Shown here: one piece after another, positions 26,866 through 36,443 of the stretch
Layout of the letters: every line of letters starts with the position of its first letter
How positions within the stretch are numbered: the stretch's first letter is position 1
Source: Corynebacterium vitaeruminis
GTDB lineage: Bacteria; Actinomycetota; Actinomycetes; Mycobacteriales; Mycobacteriaceae
Direction of reading: 5' to 3'
NCBI RefSeq assembly: GCF_001054325.1
Contig: NZ_JVVM01000025.1
Span: 62,001 to 126,000 of the forward strand
DNA length: 64,000 nt
Made by a program: the position numbers and the translations under genes
Notes under the pieces: model-generated
What the model saw: only the letters and a program-made list of their open reading frames with translations
The model's database searches: none
Told to the model about the DNA's origin: nothing

Positions 26866-29800
26866 GTGACTAGTGCACAGGCGGAGATTTCGGCTACTCG
26901 AAAAGCGGGTCCGCAACCAATGACGGGCACAATCGCGCCGGATGCACCACCGGAAGCGCCGGAGCCACAGCCGGTGCCGCTGATGCGTGCACTCATGCCG
27001 TTGATCATGGTTGTGGCAGTGGTTGGCATGGTGGTGCTGATGTTTGTCTCTGGAATGGGACGAAACCCGATGTCTTTTATGTTTCCGCTGATGATGGTGT
27101 TTTCCACCGTGGGCATGATGGTGTCGGGCGGGTCAGGAAATAAGGACATGGCCCCCGCACGCAAGGACTATCAGAGGCACTTGTCCAGCATTCGTCGGGC
27201 CGTGGCGAAAGCAGCGACGATGCAGCGTGAATCGGCGCAGTTTATCCACCCTCTACCTGGAACATTGTGGCAGCTGGGGGCGATGGGGCGGGCGTGTGAG
27301 CGTCGAAAGGGGGACTCGGATTTTTTGCAGCTGCGCATCGGGGTGGCAACGCAGCAGCCCGCAACGCCTGTGACACCGCCGGCAATTCCGGCGCCCGAGA
27401 AGTTGGATCCGGTGTCCGCAGTAGCACTGCGGGAAGTGATTCGATCGGCCCGTCAGGTTGGGGAAGTGCCCTTTGCCATAGACGTGTCGGCCTTTGACAT
27501 CATCGCGCTCACCGGAGATGCTGCAGCGCAGGGGCTGGCACGAGCGATGGTTGCCCAAGCCGCGGCACTGCATCATTCGGAGGATTGCTTAATCGCAGTT
27601 GTTGGAGACGGGTGGGATTGGCTGAAATGGGTGCCACACCACGCACACCCCGCCATTACTGATACCTGTGGCCCGGCGCGGTTACGAGCGGCGACCTGCG
27701 CAGAACTGGTCGAGTTGTTCACAGCTATAGACACGCTGCCAGCTGCGGTGATCATTGTGTTGACGGATTCGAACGGGCAGCTCGATGCCACTGAATTGGC
27801 ACCGGTTTTTGACTCGGCGGGAGCGGAGACATCGATAGTTCTGCTGTCCGTCGTCGAGGCGCAGTCAATGCTGTGGGAGGCAGCCGTTCACCATGGCATC
27901 GCGCTGGTCGTCTCCGATACTGCGGTGCATGCGGAAACTGCGTCCGGGAGGGAGGAGATTGGCGTGCCAGATCAGCTGAGTCCGGCAGAAGCGGAGGTGC
28001 TCGGACGGAGCTTGGCGCGTTTTGAAAAACCGACAAGTGCAGATGATTCTGTTACGACCTCGGAAGATCCGGTCATGGAGGAGCTCGGGCTGTACCCTCC
28101 GCCGACAACTCTGCGCTACCGACCGCGCGCTGGCAGTGCCCGTCTGCGCATTCCCGTTGGGGCTGATGACGACGGCGCACCGGTGTACCTAGATTTCAAG
28201 GAGAGCGCTGAGGGCGGTATGGGACCCCACGGTCTGTGCGTCGGTGCCACAGGATCGGGTAAGTCGGAATTCCTCCGAACGACTGTGGTCGGGCTCGCCG
28301 CCACACACAGTCCGGATCAGTTGAACTTTGTGTTGGTGGACTTCAAAGGCGGTGCGACGTTTCTAGGACTAGATGAACTGCCGCATGTCTCGGCAGTGAT
28401 TACCAACTTGGAACAGGAGCTTATCCTGGTCAATCGCATGGAAGCCGCCTTGCGTGGCGAGATGACCCGGCGTCAAGAGCAGCTGCGCGCTGCGGGGAAT
28501 TTCGCCGGTGTCAGCGATTATGAGGAAGCCCGGCGCGCCGGGCAGATTGACGCACCGCCCATGCCTGCGCTGCTAATCGTGGTGGATGAGTTTTCGGAGT
28601 TGCTCTCCGCACGTCCGGAATTCGCGGAGCTCTTCGTTGCGATTGGGCGGTTGGGACGCAGTTTGCATATGCATTTGCTGTTGGCCAGTCAGCGTTTGGA
28701 GGAAGGTCGTTTACGCGGACTGGAAAGCCATCTTTCCTACCGCATTGGATTGAAGACCTTCTCTGTTGCGGAGTCTCGCAGTGTGCTGGGGGTGCCTGAC
28801 GCCTATCATCTGCCGGCTATCCCGGGCATTGGGTATATCAAATCTGCTGCTGCCGAGCCGGTGCGGTTTCGGTCAGCTTATGTTTCCGGCCCGGTGGTTA
28901 GCCCGCAGCCTGATGACGGTGCGACGGGTGCGGCCGGGCAGGGGCTGCAGGGCCAAGTCGCATTTGTTGCTGAATTTACCGCCGAGAATTGGGCGCGGGA
29001 GGCTTTCGGTGCGTCGTCAAGCGATGGTGTAACGGCGAATCCGCCTGAGCAGAAGTCGGAGCAGACGGTGCTTGGTGCTGTGGTGGCTGCGGTGTCGCAC
29101 GTCCCCACACGCGCCCATCGGGTGTGGCTACCGCCTCTTCCGGAAGCCATTGAGCTTCAGTGCGACGAGCAGTCGCCGCGGCAGCGGTTGACCGGTGTGA
29201 TTGGGCTGGTGGACAAGCCGCTTTATCAGCGTCAGGATCCACTGCGGATTGACCTGCGCACGACCGGTGGGCATGTGGCAATTGTTGGGGCGCCCCGGTC
29301 GGGTAAGACTACTGCCACACGCACGGCGGTTCTCGCGCTTGCCGACGGTATCAGCGCCCGTGACCTGCATTTTTATATCGTTGATTGCGGTGCGGGAGGC
29401 TTGAGCGACCTGGCTGAGTTGCCCCACGTGGCGTCGGTTGCGCACCGCGGGGACGAGGAGCTTATTCGCCGTACGATTGGTTTTTTGCGGCGTGAAGTAA
29501 GCCGTCGTGAACAGCTCTTTCGTGCTAACGGATGGCTCTCGCCGGAAGCAGCGCGGGCGGCGGGACAGGCCGATTCGGTGTTGGTCATCGACGGCTGGGC
29601 TGCGTTCAAGACGGAGTTTCCTGTGCTGAGCGACGATGTGCAGGCTCTGATTGCAGATGGATTGGCAGTGGGGGTTCATGTCCTGCTCACTACCTATCGC
29701 TGGACCGACATGCGGCCCGCCGTTCGTGACCTGATCGGTACGCGGATTGAGCTGCGGCAGGCGGAGTCGATGGATTCGATGATTGACCGTAAGGCGGCGG

Positions 29801-30681
29801 AGCTGGTGCCGGAGAGCCCAGGACGTGGAGTCTCACCGGGCGGGTTCGCGATGTTGGTAGCTCTTACCGGTGCCACGGACACCAAGCGGATTGCGGAGGC
29901 GGTGCCGCACGGTGAGCATGCACCAAGGCTCCAGTTGCTGCCACGGCGGATTGATATTGCGCGTTTGCCGCGACCGGCGGCTGCGACGAGGGGAGCAATC
30001 GCAGTGGGGCTCGAGGAAGCTGGTCTGGGGGCGGTGATATTCCATCCAGAAAAGGACCGCCACTTGCTGATATTCGGTTCGGCGGGCAGCGGCAGAACTG
30101 GGGCGTTGCGGGGCATCATTCATCAGCTGGGTTACTCGCAGTCGGACTCGAAATTCGTCGTAATTGACTATCGCCGTGGGTTAATGGAAGCCGTGCCCGA
30201 AGAGCGGCTGGCTGGCTATGCGGGCTCGGCTGCTGCGGCGACGCCTATGCTGGCAGAGCTCGCGGAGGTGCTGAAAGCCCGTCTTCCACAACCGGACATC
30301 ACTCCGGCGCAGCTGAAGGCCCGCAATTGGTGGAGTGGCCCAACCATCAATGTCATCGTCGATGACTACGATCTGGTGGCCGGATCTCGGGGTAACCCCT
30401 TGCTGCCGTTGGCAGAAGTCATCGCTCATGCCGCCGACATCGGATTCAATATCTTTCTTGCCCGTCGAATCAGCGGGGCGTTGCGTTCCCTTCACGACCC
30501 GGTCATGGGTGCAGTTAAGGACCAGGGTGCCAGCGTCTTTGTCATGGACGGCACCCGCGATGACGGCCCCATCCTCGGCGTAAAACCCTGCGAACAGCCG
30601 CCTGGTCGTGGCTATTGGGTGGCGCACGGCCAGAGTCCGCAGATAGTGCAGTTGGGTTGGCTGGATACCGCGGGTGAGTAG
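26866..30681 (+). CDS. eccC: ESX-4 motor ATPase EccC
   Basis: EccC is the FtsK/SpoIIIE-type motor that recognises WXG100 substrates. The 1271-residue protein has two N-terminal membrane helices (about 41-90) and three ATPase domains. Walker A motifs are GATGSGKSE near residue 460, GAPRSGKTT near 809 and GSAGSGRTG near 1071; the last has Arg instead of Lys, a common degeneration of the third domain. It is a single-chain EccC, not split. GTG start with GGGGGGA upstream. Confidence 0.96.
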   Translation: MTSAQAEISATRKAGPQPMTGTIAPDAPPEAPEPQPVPLMRALMPLIMVVAVVGMVVLMFVSGMGRNPMSFMFPLMMVFSTVGMMVSGGSGNKDMAPARKDYQRHLSSIRRAVAKAATMQRESAQFIHPLPGTLWQLGAMGRACERRKGDSDFLQLRIGVATQQPATPVTPPAIPAPEKLDPVSAVALREVIRSARQVGEVPFAIDVSAFDIIALTGDAAAQGLARAMVAQAAALHHSEDCLIAVVGDGWDWLKWVPHHAHPAITDTCGPARLRAATCAELVELFTAIDTLPAAVIIVLTDSNGQLDATELAPVFDSAGAETSIVLLSVVEAQSMLWEAAVHHGIALVVSDTAVHAETASGREEIGVPDQLSPAEAEVLGRSLARFEKPTSADDSVTTSEDPVMEELGLYPPPTTLRYRPRAGSARLRIPVGADDDGAPVYLDFKESAEGGMGPHGLCVGATGSGKSEFLRTTVVGLAATHSPDQLNFVLVDFKGGATFLGLDELPHVSAVITNLEQELILVNRMEAALRGEMTRRQEQLRAAGNFAGVSDYEEARRAGQIDAPPMPALLIVVDEFSELLSARPEFAELFVAIGRLGRSLHMHLLLASQRLEEGRLRGLESHLSYRIGLKTFSVAESRSVLGVPDAYHLPAIPGIGYIKSAAAEPVRFRSAYVSGPVVSPQPDDGATGAAGQGLQGQVAFVAEFTAENWAREAFGASSSDGVTANPPEQKSEQTVLGAVVAAVSHVPTRAHRVWLPPLPEAIELQCDEQSPRQRLTGVIGLVDKPLYQRQDPLRIDLRTTGGHVAIVGAPRSGKTTATRTAVLALADGISARDLHFYIVDCGAGGLSDLAELPHVASVAHRGDEELIRRTIGFLRREVSRREQLFRANGWLSPEAARAAGQADSVLVIDGWAAFKTEFPVLSDDVQALIADGLAVGVHVLLTTYRWTDMRPAVRDLIGTRIELRQAESMDSMIDRKAAELVPESPGRGVSPGGFAMLVALTGATDTKRIAEAVPHGEHAPRLQLLPRRIDIARLPRPAAATRGAIAVGLEEAGLGAVIFHPEKDRHLLIFGSAGSGRTGALRGIIHQLGYSQSDSKFVVIDYRRGLMEAVPEERLAGYAGSAAAATPMLAELAEVLKARLPQPDITPAQLKARNWWSGPTINVIVDDYDLVAGSRGNPLLPLAEVIAHAADIGFNIFLARRISGALRSLHDPVMGAVKDQGASVFVMDGTRDDGPILGVKPCEQPPGRGYWVAHGQSPQIVQLGWLDTAGE

Positions 30682-30692
30682 GAGGACAGCTG

Positions 30693-32078
30693 ATGATCCG
30701 AGTCGAAACCCCTGACATCACGCAGATTCCGACGATGCGCCACGGTACCTGGCACCTGTGGGGACTCGCGGCACCTGCCGACACCGCAGAACTGGAGGTG
30801 CATGGTTCTAGACCGCTCCTTGAGAGCATGCAAACAGTCATTGTGCCCAGCTATTGGGGTGCGACGCGTCAGTGCCGACTGGCCTCCGCACTGCTGGCCG
30901 CTGAACTTAATCCGTACATTCTTACGCTTGCCGACGCCGTGGTGGAACTCGATGAGGCAACTGTGTCTCATAGCGTGTTGGTGGAGGTAGAGGAAACGCG
31001 TGTCTGCGTCACTCGTCTGAGTGGCAACCGCATCGACAGCCGGTTGACGCACTTGATCGGGGCGAACGACGGTGCACCGTTGGTGGAAACGGTTATTGCG
31101 CTGGCTTATCAGCTGACCATGTATCCGGATGTGCCCCTGGGAATGCCCGATGATGTGGAAGTTACTGGTGGGAGAGGAATCACCGAGTATCCGCCCCGCT
31201 GGCAGGCGGATATTGAGTTCATTGTTGGGGAAGTTCCACCCGGATTAGTTAAACCGCGGAGAGCTCTACTAGCCGATCGACTGCGGGATCGTGGATTCTT
31301 AGTCTTCGACTGTCCAGCCACGCGGCTCGGGGAACGTGTCAATCGCGTCGGGGTGGAAGAAATCGGCGATGCTGGGCCCGGTGAAGATGAGCAATTGGAG
31401 GTTTGTGCGGGACCATCTGAAAACAGGTCAGCAACCAGTTCAGTGTCGGATCAAAGCGCATTTGCGTCGGTAGCTGCTATCAGCGTGCTGACGGTGGTGG
31501 TTCTGATTATTGGGATTGCTGCATGGCTGATAAGTGACGGCCTAGTCAAGGAAAACGAGGAGAGACAGAATCAGCACGAGATGTCACACGCACAGCCTCC
31601 CTCTGTAACGACGTCTCCTGTAACTACACCTCCACCCGCGTCGAAACCGGTTCCCGATTCTGCACCAACAGTCACGCTGGCCAATGCGGGCGTGGAAGTC
31701 CGGTTTCCCGGCAGTTGGGAGCTTGACCCGGCAAGTCCGTTGGACCGTATGACCGCAGTGGATGGTGGAGATATGCGCGTCTTGGCGCTCGCTAACCCCC
31801 TTTCGCAGGACATGACGCTCGAACATATAGCCGCCGCGTTGAGCAGCTCCGCTGCCGCTGATGAGACAAAGTCCGCGCCGGAGCGCAGACAAGTACTGGG
31901 CGCCGACGTTGTGGTCGTAGAGGAGCGTCTGCCGTCTGGAAATTCAATAGTGCTCTGGCATCACAAAGTGGTGGACGGAACTCAGATCAGTGTGGGATGC
32001 CAGTTCAGAGGGAAAACTATTGCACCGGAGCGGCCGGTATGTGACCAGGCGGTAGTAAGTGCTAGGCCGGTGCCGTAG
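30693..32078 (+). CDS. Type VII secretion-associated protein
   Basis: The 461-residue protein corresponds in position and layout to the conserved ESX-4 gene between eccC and the esx pair (Rv3446c in M. tuberculosis). It has a cytoplasmic N-terminal region, one membrane helix at about 256-280, a Ser/Thr/Pro linker and a C-terminal domain with two cysteines. The role is unknown; a chaperone or accessory role in ESX-4 is inferred. ATG start 12 bases after the eccC stop, with GAGGA upstream. Confidence 0.8.
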   Translation: MIRVETPDITQIPTMRHGTWHLWGLAAPADTAELEVHGSRPLLESMQTVIVPSYWGATRQCRLASALLAAELNPYILTLADAVVELDEATVSHSVLVEVEETRVCVTRLSGNRIDSRLTHLIGANDGAPLVETVIALAYQLTMYPDVPLGMPDDVEVTGGRGITEYPPRWQADIEFIVGEVPPGLVKPRRALLADRLRDRGFLVFDCPATRLGERVNRVGVEEIGDAGPGEDEQLEVCAGPSENRSATSSVSDQSAFASVAAISVLTVVVLIIGIAAWLISDGLVKENEERQNQHEMSHAQPPSVTTSPVTTPPPASKPVPDSAPTVTLANAGVEVRFPGSWELDPASPLDRMTAVDGGDMRVLALANPLSQDMTLEHIAAALSSSAAADETKSAPERRQVLGADVVVVEERLPSGNSIVLWHHKVVDGTQISVGCQFRGKTIAPERPVCDQAVVSARPVP

Positions 32079-32152
32079 TGCGCAAGTGCAGGCGTAGAGA
32101 AGATGACTGGAGCAAGGGTGGGGGTAGGAAGGGGTAAAAGGTGGAAAACCAA

Positions 32153-32209
32153 AATGGAACCGAATCGGGGTTTTTCGCGCCAAACAATATGACGGGTTTT
32201 TAACGCGGG
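32153..32209 (+). promoter_or_regulatory. Upstream element shared with the 46-kb module
   Basis: This stretch contains AATGGAACCGAAT and TTTTTCGCGCC and ends GTTTTTAACGCGGG. Nearly the same order of blocks occurs at 45936-45994. It lies about 75 bases before the first WXG100 gene and may be its promoter or an operator. Confidence 0.6.
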
Positions 32210-32283
32210 AAGCTGGCTGGCTCGCGCGGGGAGGTAAAAATGCCGTCGTTAAGCAGTCACTCAACATGAAAAAGGGGGAAACA

Positions 32284-32610
32284 GTGGCAAACCTATTTGC
32301 AGCCGAATCAGATCAAATGACCACTACCGCAGGGGATGTCGATGGCGTCAACTCGGAGGTGCAGGGCGAACTGGGTCGCATTCGAGGTGTCGTGGACGGT
32401 CTGGCGGGGGAATGGAAGGGTCAGGCCAAGGACAGCTTCGATGATCTGATGCTTCGTTGGGATGACGCAGCGATGCGTCTGTCCAATGCGCTGACGGATA
32501 TCGCGGACAATATCCGCGCGAATTCCAGCAGCTTCGATGCGGGCGAGGACGAGGGGGCGTCGTCGTTCAAGCAGGTGGCAGCAGCGGGTGCGTCGTTGCT
32601 GAACCTCTAA
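32284..32610 (+). CDS. WXG100 protein, EsxU-like
   Basis: This 108-residue helical-hairpin protein is the first of the esx pair. The motif GEWKGQA gives the WXG turn. It is predicted to pair with the next gene product as a secreted heterodimer, as EsxU-EsxT do in ESX-4. The ATG at 32266 has no binding site, so I chose the GTG at 32284 after AAAGGGGGAA. A typical C-terminal YxxxD/E secretion motif is not evident. Confidence 0.88.
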   Translation: MANLFAAESDQMTTTAGDVDGVNSEVQGELGRIRGVVDGLAGEWKGQAKDSFDDLMLRWDDAAMRLSNALTDIADNIRANSSSFDAGEDEGASSFKQVAAAGASLLNL

Positions 32611-32683
32611 ACGTTTTGTCGAATCGCACAACCACAACACTGAATCACACAACACACATCACCTTTTGGGGAAGGGGTTCTTA

Positions 32684-32971
32684 ATGCAACCAATTAGGTA
32701 CAGCTTCGGCGGCATCGACGGTGCTGCGGATGACATTCGTTCCACCTCTGGCACCATCAATGGTCTGCTCGGGGATTTGAAGAAGCGCATCGCGCCAATG
32801 GTCTCTACGTGGGAGGGCGAATCTTCGGAGTCCTACCAGGAGGCTCAGCGTGAATGGGACACCGCGGCAGAGGAGCTCAATATGATTCTCACGACTATCG
32901 CGGATACCGTCAGCGCGGGCAGTCAGCGAATGGCGGATATTAACCGCCGCGCGGCAGCTAGCTGGGGATAG
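32684..32971 (+). CDS. WXG100 protein, EsxT-like
   Basis: This 95-residue partner has the WXG turn in VSTWEGESSESY and ends with a short tail SWG. The ATG at 32684 is preceded by GGGGAAGGGG with six-base spacing; an upstream TTG at 32666 is unlikely. It is 73 bases after the first esx gene, and rplM follows after a terminator, the conserved ESX-4 arrangement. Confidence 0.9.
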   Translation: MQPIRYSFGGIDGAADDIRSTSGTINGLLGDLKKRIAPMVSTWEGESSESYQEAQREWDTAAEELNMILTTIADTVSAGSQRMADINRRAAASWG

Positions 32972-33092
32972 TTTGGATCCTGATTGAGTCACTTTTAATT
33001 GAGCTATTTACCCGGGGGGGGAGGACACTGCTCAATTGGGGTTCTCAATTAGGTATCTGACTTTGCAGCACTCTTGGTAGCCACACTCGCAA

Positions 33093-33131
33093 AAAGGCCA
33101 GTCTCAGTATTGCGCAGCTGAGACTGGCTTT
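33093..33131. terminator. Terminator between the esx pair and rplM
   Basis: GCCAGTCTCAG and CTGAGACTGGC pair perfectly, with A and T runs extending the stem, and GGCGTTTTT follows on the plus strand. Confidence 0.85.
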
Positions 33132-33137
33132 GGCGTT

Positions 33138-33166
33138 TTTGTTCTAGCGCAATCTCAAGGTAAAGT
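33138..33166 (+). promoter_or_regulatory. rplM-rpsI promoter
   Basis: TTTGTT (33138-33143), 17 bases, then TAAAGT (33161-33166). The leader to rplM is about 105 bases. Confidence 0.5.
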
Positions 33167-33278
33167 AGCCGAATTGTGTGCGCACACTTCGATGTTGCCT
33201 CGGGTCTCCACCGGCCGCCGGGGAATAACAACAGTGTGCACGGTGGCTGGCAAATCTACACGGACCCTAAAAGGAGTC

Positions 33279-33725
33279 ATGTTGTCTACTTTCCATCCGA
33301 AGGACGGTGACATCGAGCGCAAGTGGTACGTCATCGACGCTACCGACGTTGTTCTCGGCCGTCTGGCTACTCACGCCGCAGATCTGCTGCGCGGTAAGGG
33401 CAAGGCTTACTTCGCCCCTAACGTTGACTGCGGTGACCACGTCATCATCATCAATGCCGATAAGGTGCACGTCTCCTCTAACAAGCGGGAACGTGAGATG
33501 CGCTACCGCCACTCGGGCTTCCCGGGCGGCCTGAAGACGATGACCCTGGGTCGTTCCCTCGAGGTTCACCCGGAGCGCGTTATCACTGAGGCTATTGAAG
33601 GCATGATGCCGCACAACAAGCTTTCGCGTGCGTCCATCAAGAAGCTGCACGTCTTCGCCGGTTCCGAGCACCCGTTCGCCGGTCAGAAGCCTGAAAACTA
33701 CGAGATCAAGGCGGTGGCACAGTGA
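33279..33725 (+). CDS. rplM: 50S ribosomal protein L13
   Basis: L13 is an early 50S assembly protein. The product (148 residues) has the standard [21 protein letters not shown] start and the [19 protein letters not shown] block. The long reading frame begins at 33174, but AAGGAG at 33271-33276 indicates the ATG at 33279 or the TTG at 33282; the TTG gives the family-like [10 protein letters not shown] and better spacing. It overlaps rpsI by four bases (GTGA). Confidence 0.97.
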   Translation: MLSTFHPKDGDIERKWYVIDATDVVLGRLATHAADLLRGKGKAYFAPNVDCGDHVIIINADKVHVSSNKREREMRYRHSGFPGGLKTMTLGRSLEVHPERVITEAIEGMMPHNKLSRASIKKLHVFAGSEHPFAGQKPENYEIKAVAQ

Positions 33726-34282
33726 CCAACCCACAGGACGTCAACGAGAACCAGAACGTAGAGGCCACCGAGGCTTCCTACGATGATGTTCAGGCTGCCG
33801 CTGCTGCTGCCACCGAAGAGTTCACCTCTTCCATCGGCGACGCAGTTGCTACCGAGACTGAGGCTGAGGCCGCTCCGACTGCACCGCTGACCCTGGATCG
33901 TCCGATTCAGACCGTCGGTCGTCGTAAGCGCGCTGTTGCCCGCGTCGTTCTGACTGCCGGCTCCGGCAAGATTGTCTGCAACGGTCGCGAGCTCGAGGAC
34001 TACTTCCCGAACAAGCTGCACCAGCAGGAAATCAAGGACCCGCTGGTCCTGGTTGAGCGTGACAGCCAGTTCGACATCAAGGCCAACATCAACGGTGGTG
34101 GCCCGTCCGGTCAGGCCGGTGCTCTGCGCCTGGCTATCGCTCGTGCTCTGAACGAGTTCAACCCGGAGGAGCGCAGCGTTCTCAAGAAGGCTGGCTTCCT
34201 CACCCGCGATGCTCGTGCTGTCGAGCGCAAGAAGGCTGGTCTGCACAAGGCCCGTCGCGCACCGCAGTACTCCAAGCGTTAA
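33722..34282 (+). CDS. rpsI: 30S ribosomal protein S9 with acidic N-terminal extension
   Basis: S9 reaches the P-site tRNA with its C-terminal tail, which here ends in the usual basic [10 protein letters not shown]. The first 55 residues or so form an acidic, Ala/Glu-rich extension typical of corynebacterial S9, then the core begins at [15 protein letters not shown]. Total 186 residues. The GTG start overlaps the rplM stop, so the pair is translationally coupled. Confidence 0.97.
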   Translation: MTNPQDVNENQNVEATEASYDDVQAAAAAATEEFTSSIGDAVATETEAEAAPTAPLTLDRPIQTVGRRKRAVARVVLTAGSGKIVCNGRELEDYFPNKLHQQEIKDPLVLVERDSQFDIKANINGGGPSGQAGALRLAIARALNEFNPEERSVLKKAGFLTRDARAVERKKAGLHKARRAPQYSKR

Positions 34283-34296
34283 GCTTTACTGCCTCG

Positions 34297-34343
34297 AAAA
34301 GCACCTCAGTTTGCGTATTGCACGCAACCGAGGTGCTTTTTTC
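34297..34343 (+). terminator. Terminator of rplM-rpsI
   Basis: AAAAGCACCTC pairs with GAGGTGCTTTT, an inner TTGCGT/ACGCAA stem extends it, and TTTTTT follows. Confidence 0.92.
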
Positions 34344-34478
34344 GTTAGATTCCGCCGTGGCCAGCCATAGCTGCATTTTTGGGACAAGCCCCGTACGTTA
34401 GACTTTTATTCGTTAAAAACCGCCACGAGAATCTCTTTTTCGCGGTGCGATTGAAGTGCGATGGAAGAAGGAAACCGT

Positions 34479-36401
34479 ATGGCGGTGAGTACCACAGCCA
34501 CCAAGACCTCCGACGCGAAGAGCTCCTCTAGTTCGTCATCGGTGGCGAAGCATCCCTTCCGCATTCGACGCGTGCCCGGCATTGATGGGCTACGCGGTCT
34601 GGCCGTTGCCACAGTGGTGATTTACCACTACTTCGACAATGTGCTGCCCGGTGGGTACATCGGTGTGGATATCTTTTTCGTGCTCTCCGGGTTTCTTATC
34701 ACCTCGTTGTTGGTGCGCGAACACGCGGTCAATGGGCGCATCGATTTGAAGGATTTCTGGCTCCGTCGTCTGCGTCGTATTGCCCCGGCGGCGATGTTCG
34801 TGTTGTTTATTTCGATCGCCGTCGCGGGTCTGGTCGGCGGGGACCCCGCAGTCGGCTTGTCGACGCAGTTTCTCGGCACGGTCTTTTTCGTCAATAACTG
34901 GACACAGATCGCGGGCTCTCAGTCTTATTTCGCCGACTCTGGTGTCCAGCTGTTAGCCCACTACTGGTCGCTGTCAGTGGAAGAGCAGTTCTACTTGCTC
35001 TGGCCGTTGATCTTCGTGGCTCTTCTCGCCCTGAAGCTGGCATCCCGCAAGCTTGCAGCAGTGGCTGGTATCGGGGCAGTTGCCTCTTTCGTGTGGATGG
35101 TGTCGCTCTACGATCCGAAGGTCGACCCCACACGGGTCTACTACGGCACCGATACTCACGCCTTTGGCCTCCTGTTTGGCGCGGCTCTCGCGTTGTGGTT
35201 GACGTCGACGTCGTCACGCGCGGAGGCGGATTCTTGGCCACGCACAGAACCCCTGATGCGGGACTTCTTCGGCAGTGCCGCCCAGGCTTTCGTGGTCGCC
35301 TCGCTGCCACTGATTTTCCTGTCGTTGGTTTTGTTGACGATGTCGGATACCGCGTCGGTGACCTATCGCGGTGGGTTGGTGTTCGCCTCGCTGCTGTCAG
35401 TGGCGATTCTTTACCTTGTCGTTCGTGGCGTCTCCCCGGTGCGTCAGATTTTCGAGTTCAAGCCACTGTGCTGGCTGGGTAAGATTTCGTTCTCGCTGTA
35501 CCTGTGGCACTGGCCGGTCATCGTGCTTATCCGTGAACTGCTGGAGCGCAATGAGGCGATGCAGTATGAAAAACTCGCTGCCTTCGCAGGCATCCCGCTG
35601 TCGCTGCTTTTGGCGAACTGGTCGTACAAGAATGTGGAATCCCCAATTCGCCGGATGGGCTACCGCCGTTGGATGTCGCAGTTTTCGGGCACGCAGTACG
35701 CCGGTTCCTGGAAGCCGCGCGTTGCAGCGGCTCTTGCGTTGGTCGTAGTGGTTAGCGCAGTAGTAGGAATGGCCACGGCACCGAAGATGACGCGGTTGGA
35801 GGCGCAACTGCAGGAGGCGGCAGAGCGTCGTGCGAAAGCGCAGAAGGCGGAGGAGGCCGAGTTGGCCAAGCGGGTCATGCCGCGTGGTGACCAGATCACC
35901 GCTATTGGCGACTCCGTGATGCTTGCCTCAGCATCCGCGCTGGAGGACAAGCTGCCGGGCATCTACATCGATGCGGCCGTTTCCCGCGGTTATCCGGCCG
36001 CGCCGAGCATCATCGCCAGTATGAAGGCGGCGGGCACGCTCGATCCATACGTCGTGTTGGGGCTTGGCATCAACCAGTCCGCTGCGGCATCGGATGAACA
36101 CCTGTTGGATGAGATTCTCGACTCGCTCGGTGACGATCGCATTATTGTCCTTATTAATCCTTACGGTGACCGCGTGTGGATGCCGCAGTCGGAGAAGGAG
36201 GTGCTCGACGCGGCAAAGAAGCGCGACAACGTCTATGTGGCCGACTGGTGTCATGGTGTTCGCGATGACCAATCTAAGTTGCGCGCCGACCTTATCCACC
36301 CGACACCTGATGGCGCTGAGGTCTACGCCAACGCGGTGGTCGATGCTTTCCAGCAGTATGCGAAGAACAAGAAACGCATTCCGGACATCTGCGGAATCTA
36401 A
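34479..36401 (+). CDS. Membrane acyltransferase with C-terminal SGNH domain
   Basis: The product (640 residues) belongs to the acyltransferase-3 (OafA/YrhL) family, which transfers acyl groups to cell-surface glycans. About ten membrane helices cover residues 30-430, with the catalytic-type start GIDGLRGLAVATVVIYHY and FFVLSGFLIT. A linker helix (430-460) leads to an SGNH domain with AIGDSVMLAS and DLIHPTPDGAEVYA. The ATG at 34479 has AGAAGGA six bases away; an upstream ATG at 34461 lacks one. The likely target is peptidoglycan or arabinogalactan; this is not certain. Confidence 0.88.
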   Translation: MAVSTTATKTSDAKSSSSSSSVAKHPFRIRRVPGIDGLRGLAVATVVIYHYFDNVLPGGYIGVDIFFVLSGFLITSLLVREHAVNGRIDLKDFWLRRLRRIAPAAMFVLFISIAVAGLVGGDPAVGLSTQFLGTVFFVNNWTQIAGSQSYFADSGVQLLAHYWSLSVEEQFYLLWPLIFVALLALKLASRKLAAVAGIGAVASFVWMVSLYDPKVDPTRVYYGTDTHAFGLLFGAALALWLTSTSSRAEADSWPRTEPLMRDFFGSAAQAFVVASLPLIFLSLVLLTMSDTASVTYRGGLVFASLLSVAILYLVVRGVSPVRQIFEFKPLCWLGKISFSLYLWHWPVIVLIRELLERNEAMQYEKLAAFAGIPLSLLLANWSYKNVESPIRRMGYRRWMSQFSGTQYAGSWKPRVAAALALVVVVSAVVGMATAPKMTRLEAQLQEAAERRAKAQKAEEAELAKRVMPRGDQITAIGDSVMLASASALEDKLPGIYIDAAVSRGYPAAPSIIASMKAAGTLDPYVVLGLGINQSAAASDEHLLDEILDSLGDDRIIVLINPYGDRVWMPQSEKEVLDAAKKRDNVYVADWCHGVRDDQSKLRADLIHPTPDGAEVYANAVVDAFQQYAKNKKRIPDICGI

Positions 36402-36429
36402 TAAAAACTAATAAGTAGTCTTTCCACGG

Positions 36430-36435
36430 TAAAGT
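36430..36435 (+). promoter_or_regulatory. -10 element before the VanW-family gene
   Basis: TAAAGT ends eight bases before the GTG at 36444, without a ribosome binding site, again suggesting a leaderless mRNA. Confidence 0.4.
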
Positions 36436-36443
36436 AAGTGGCT

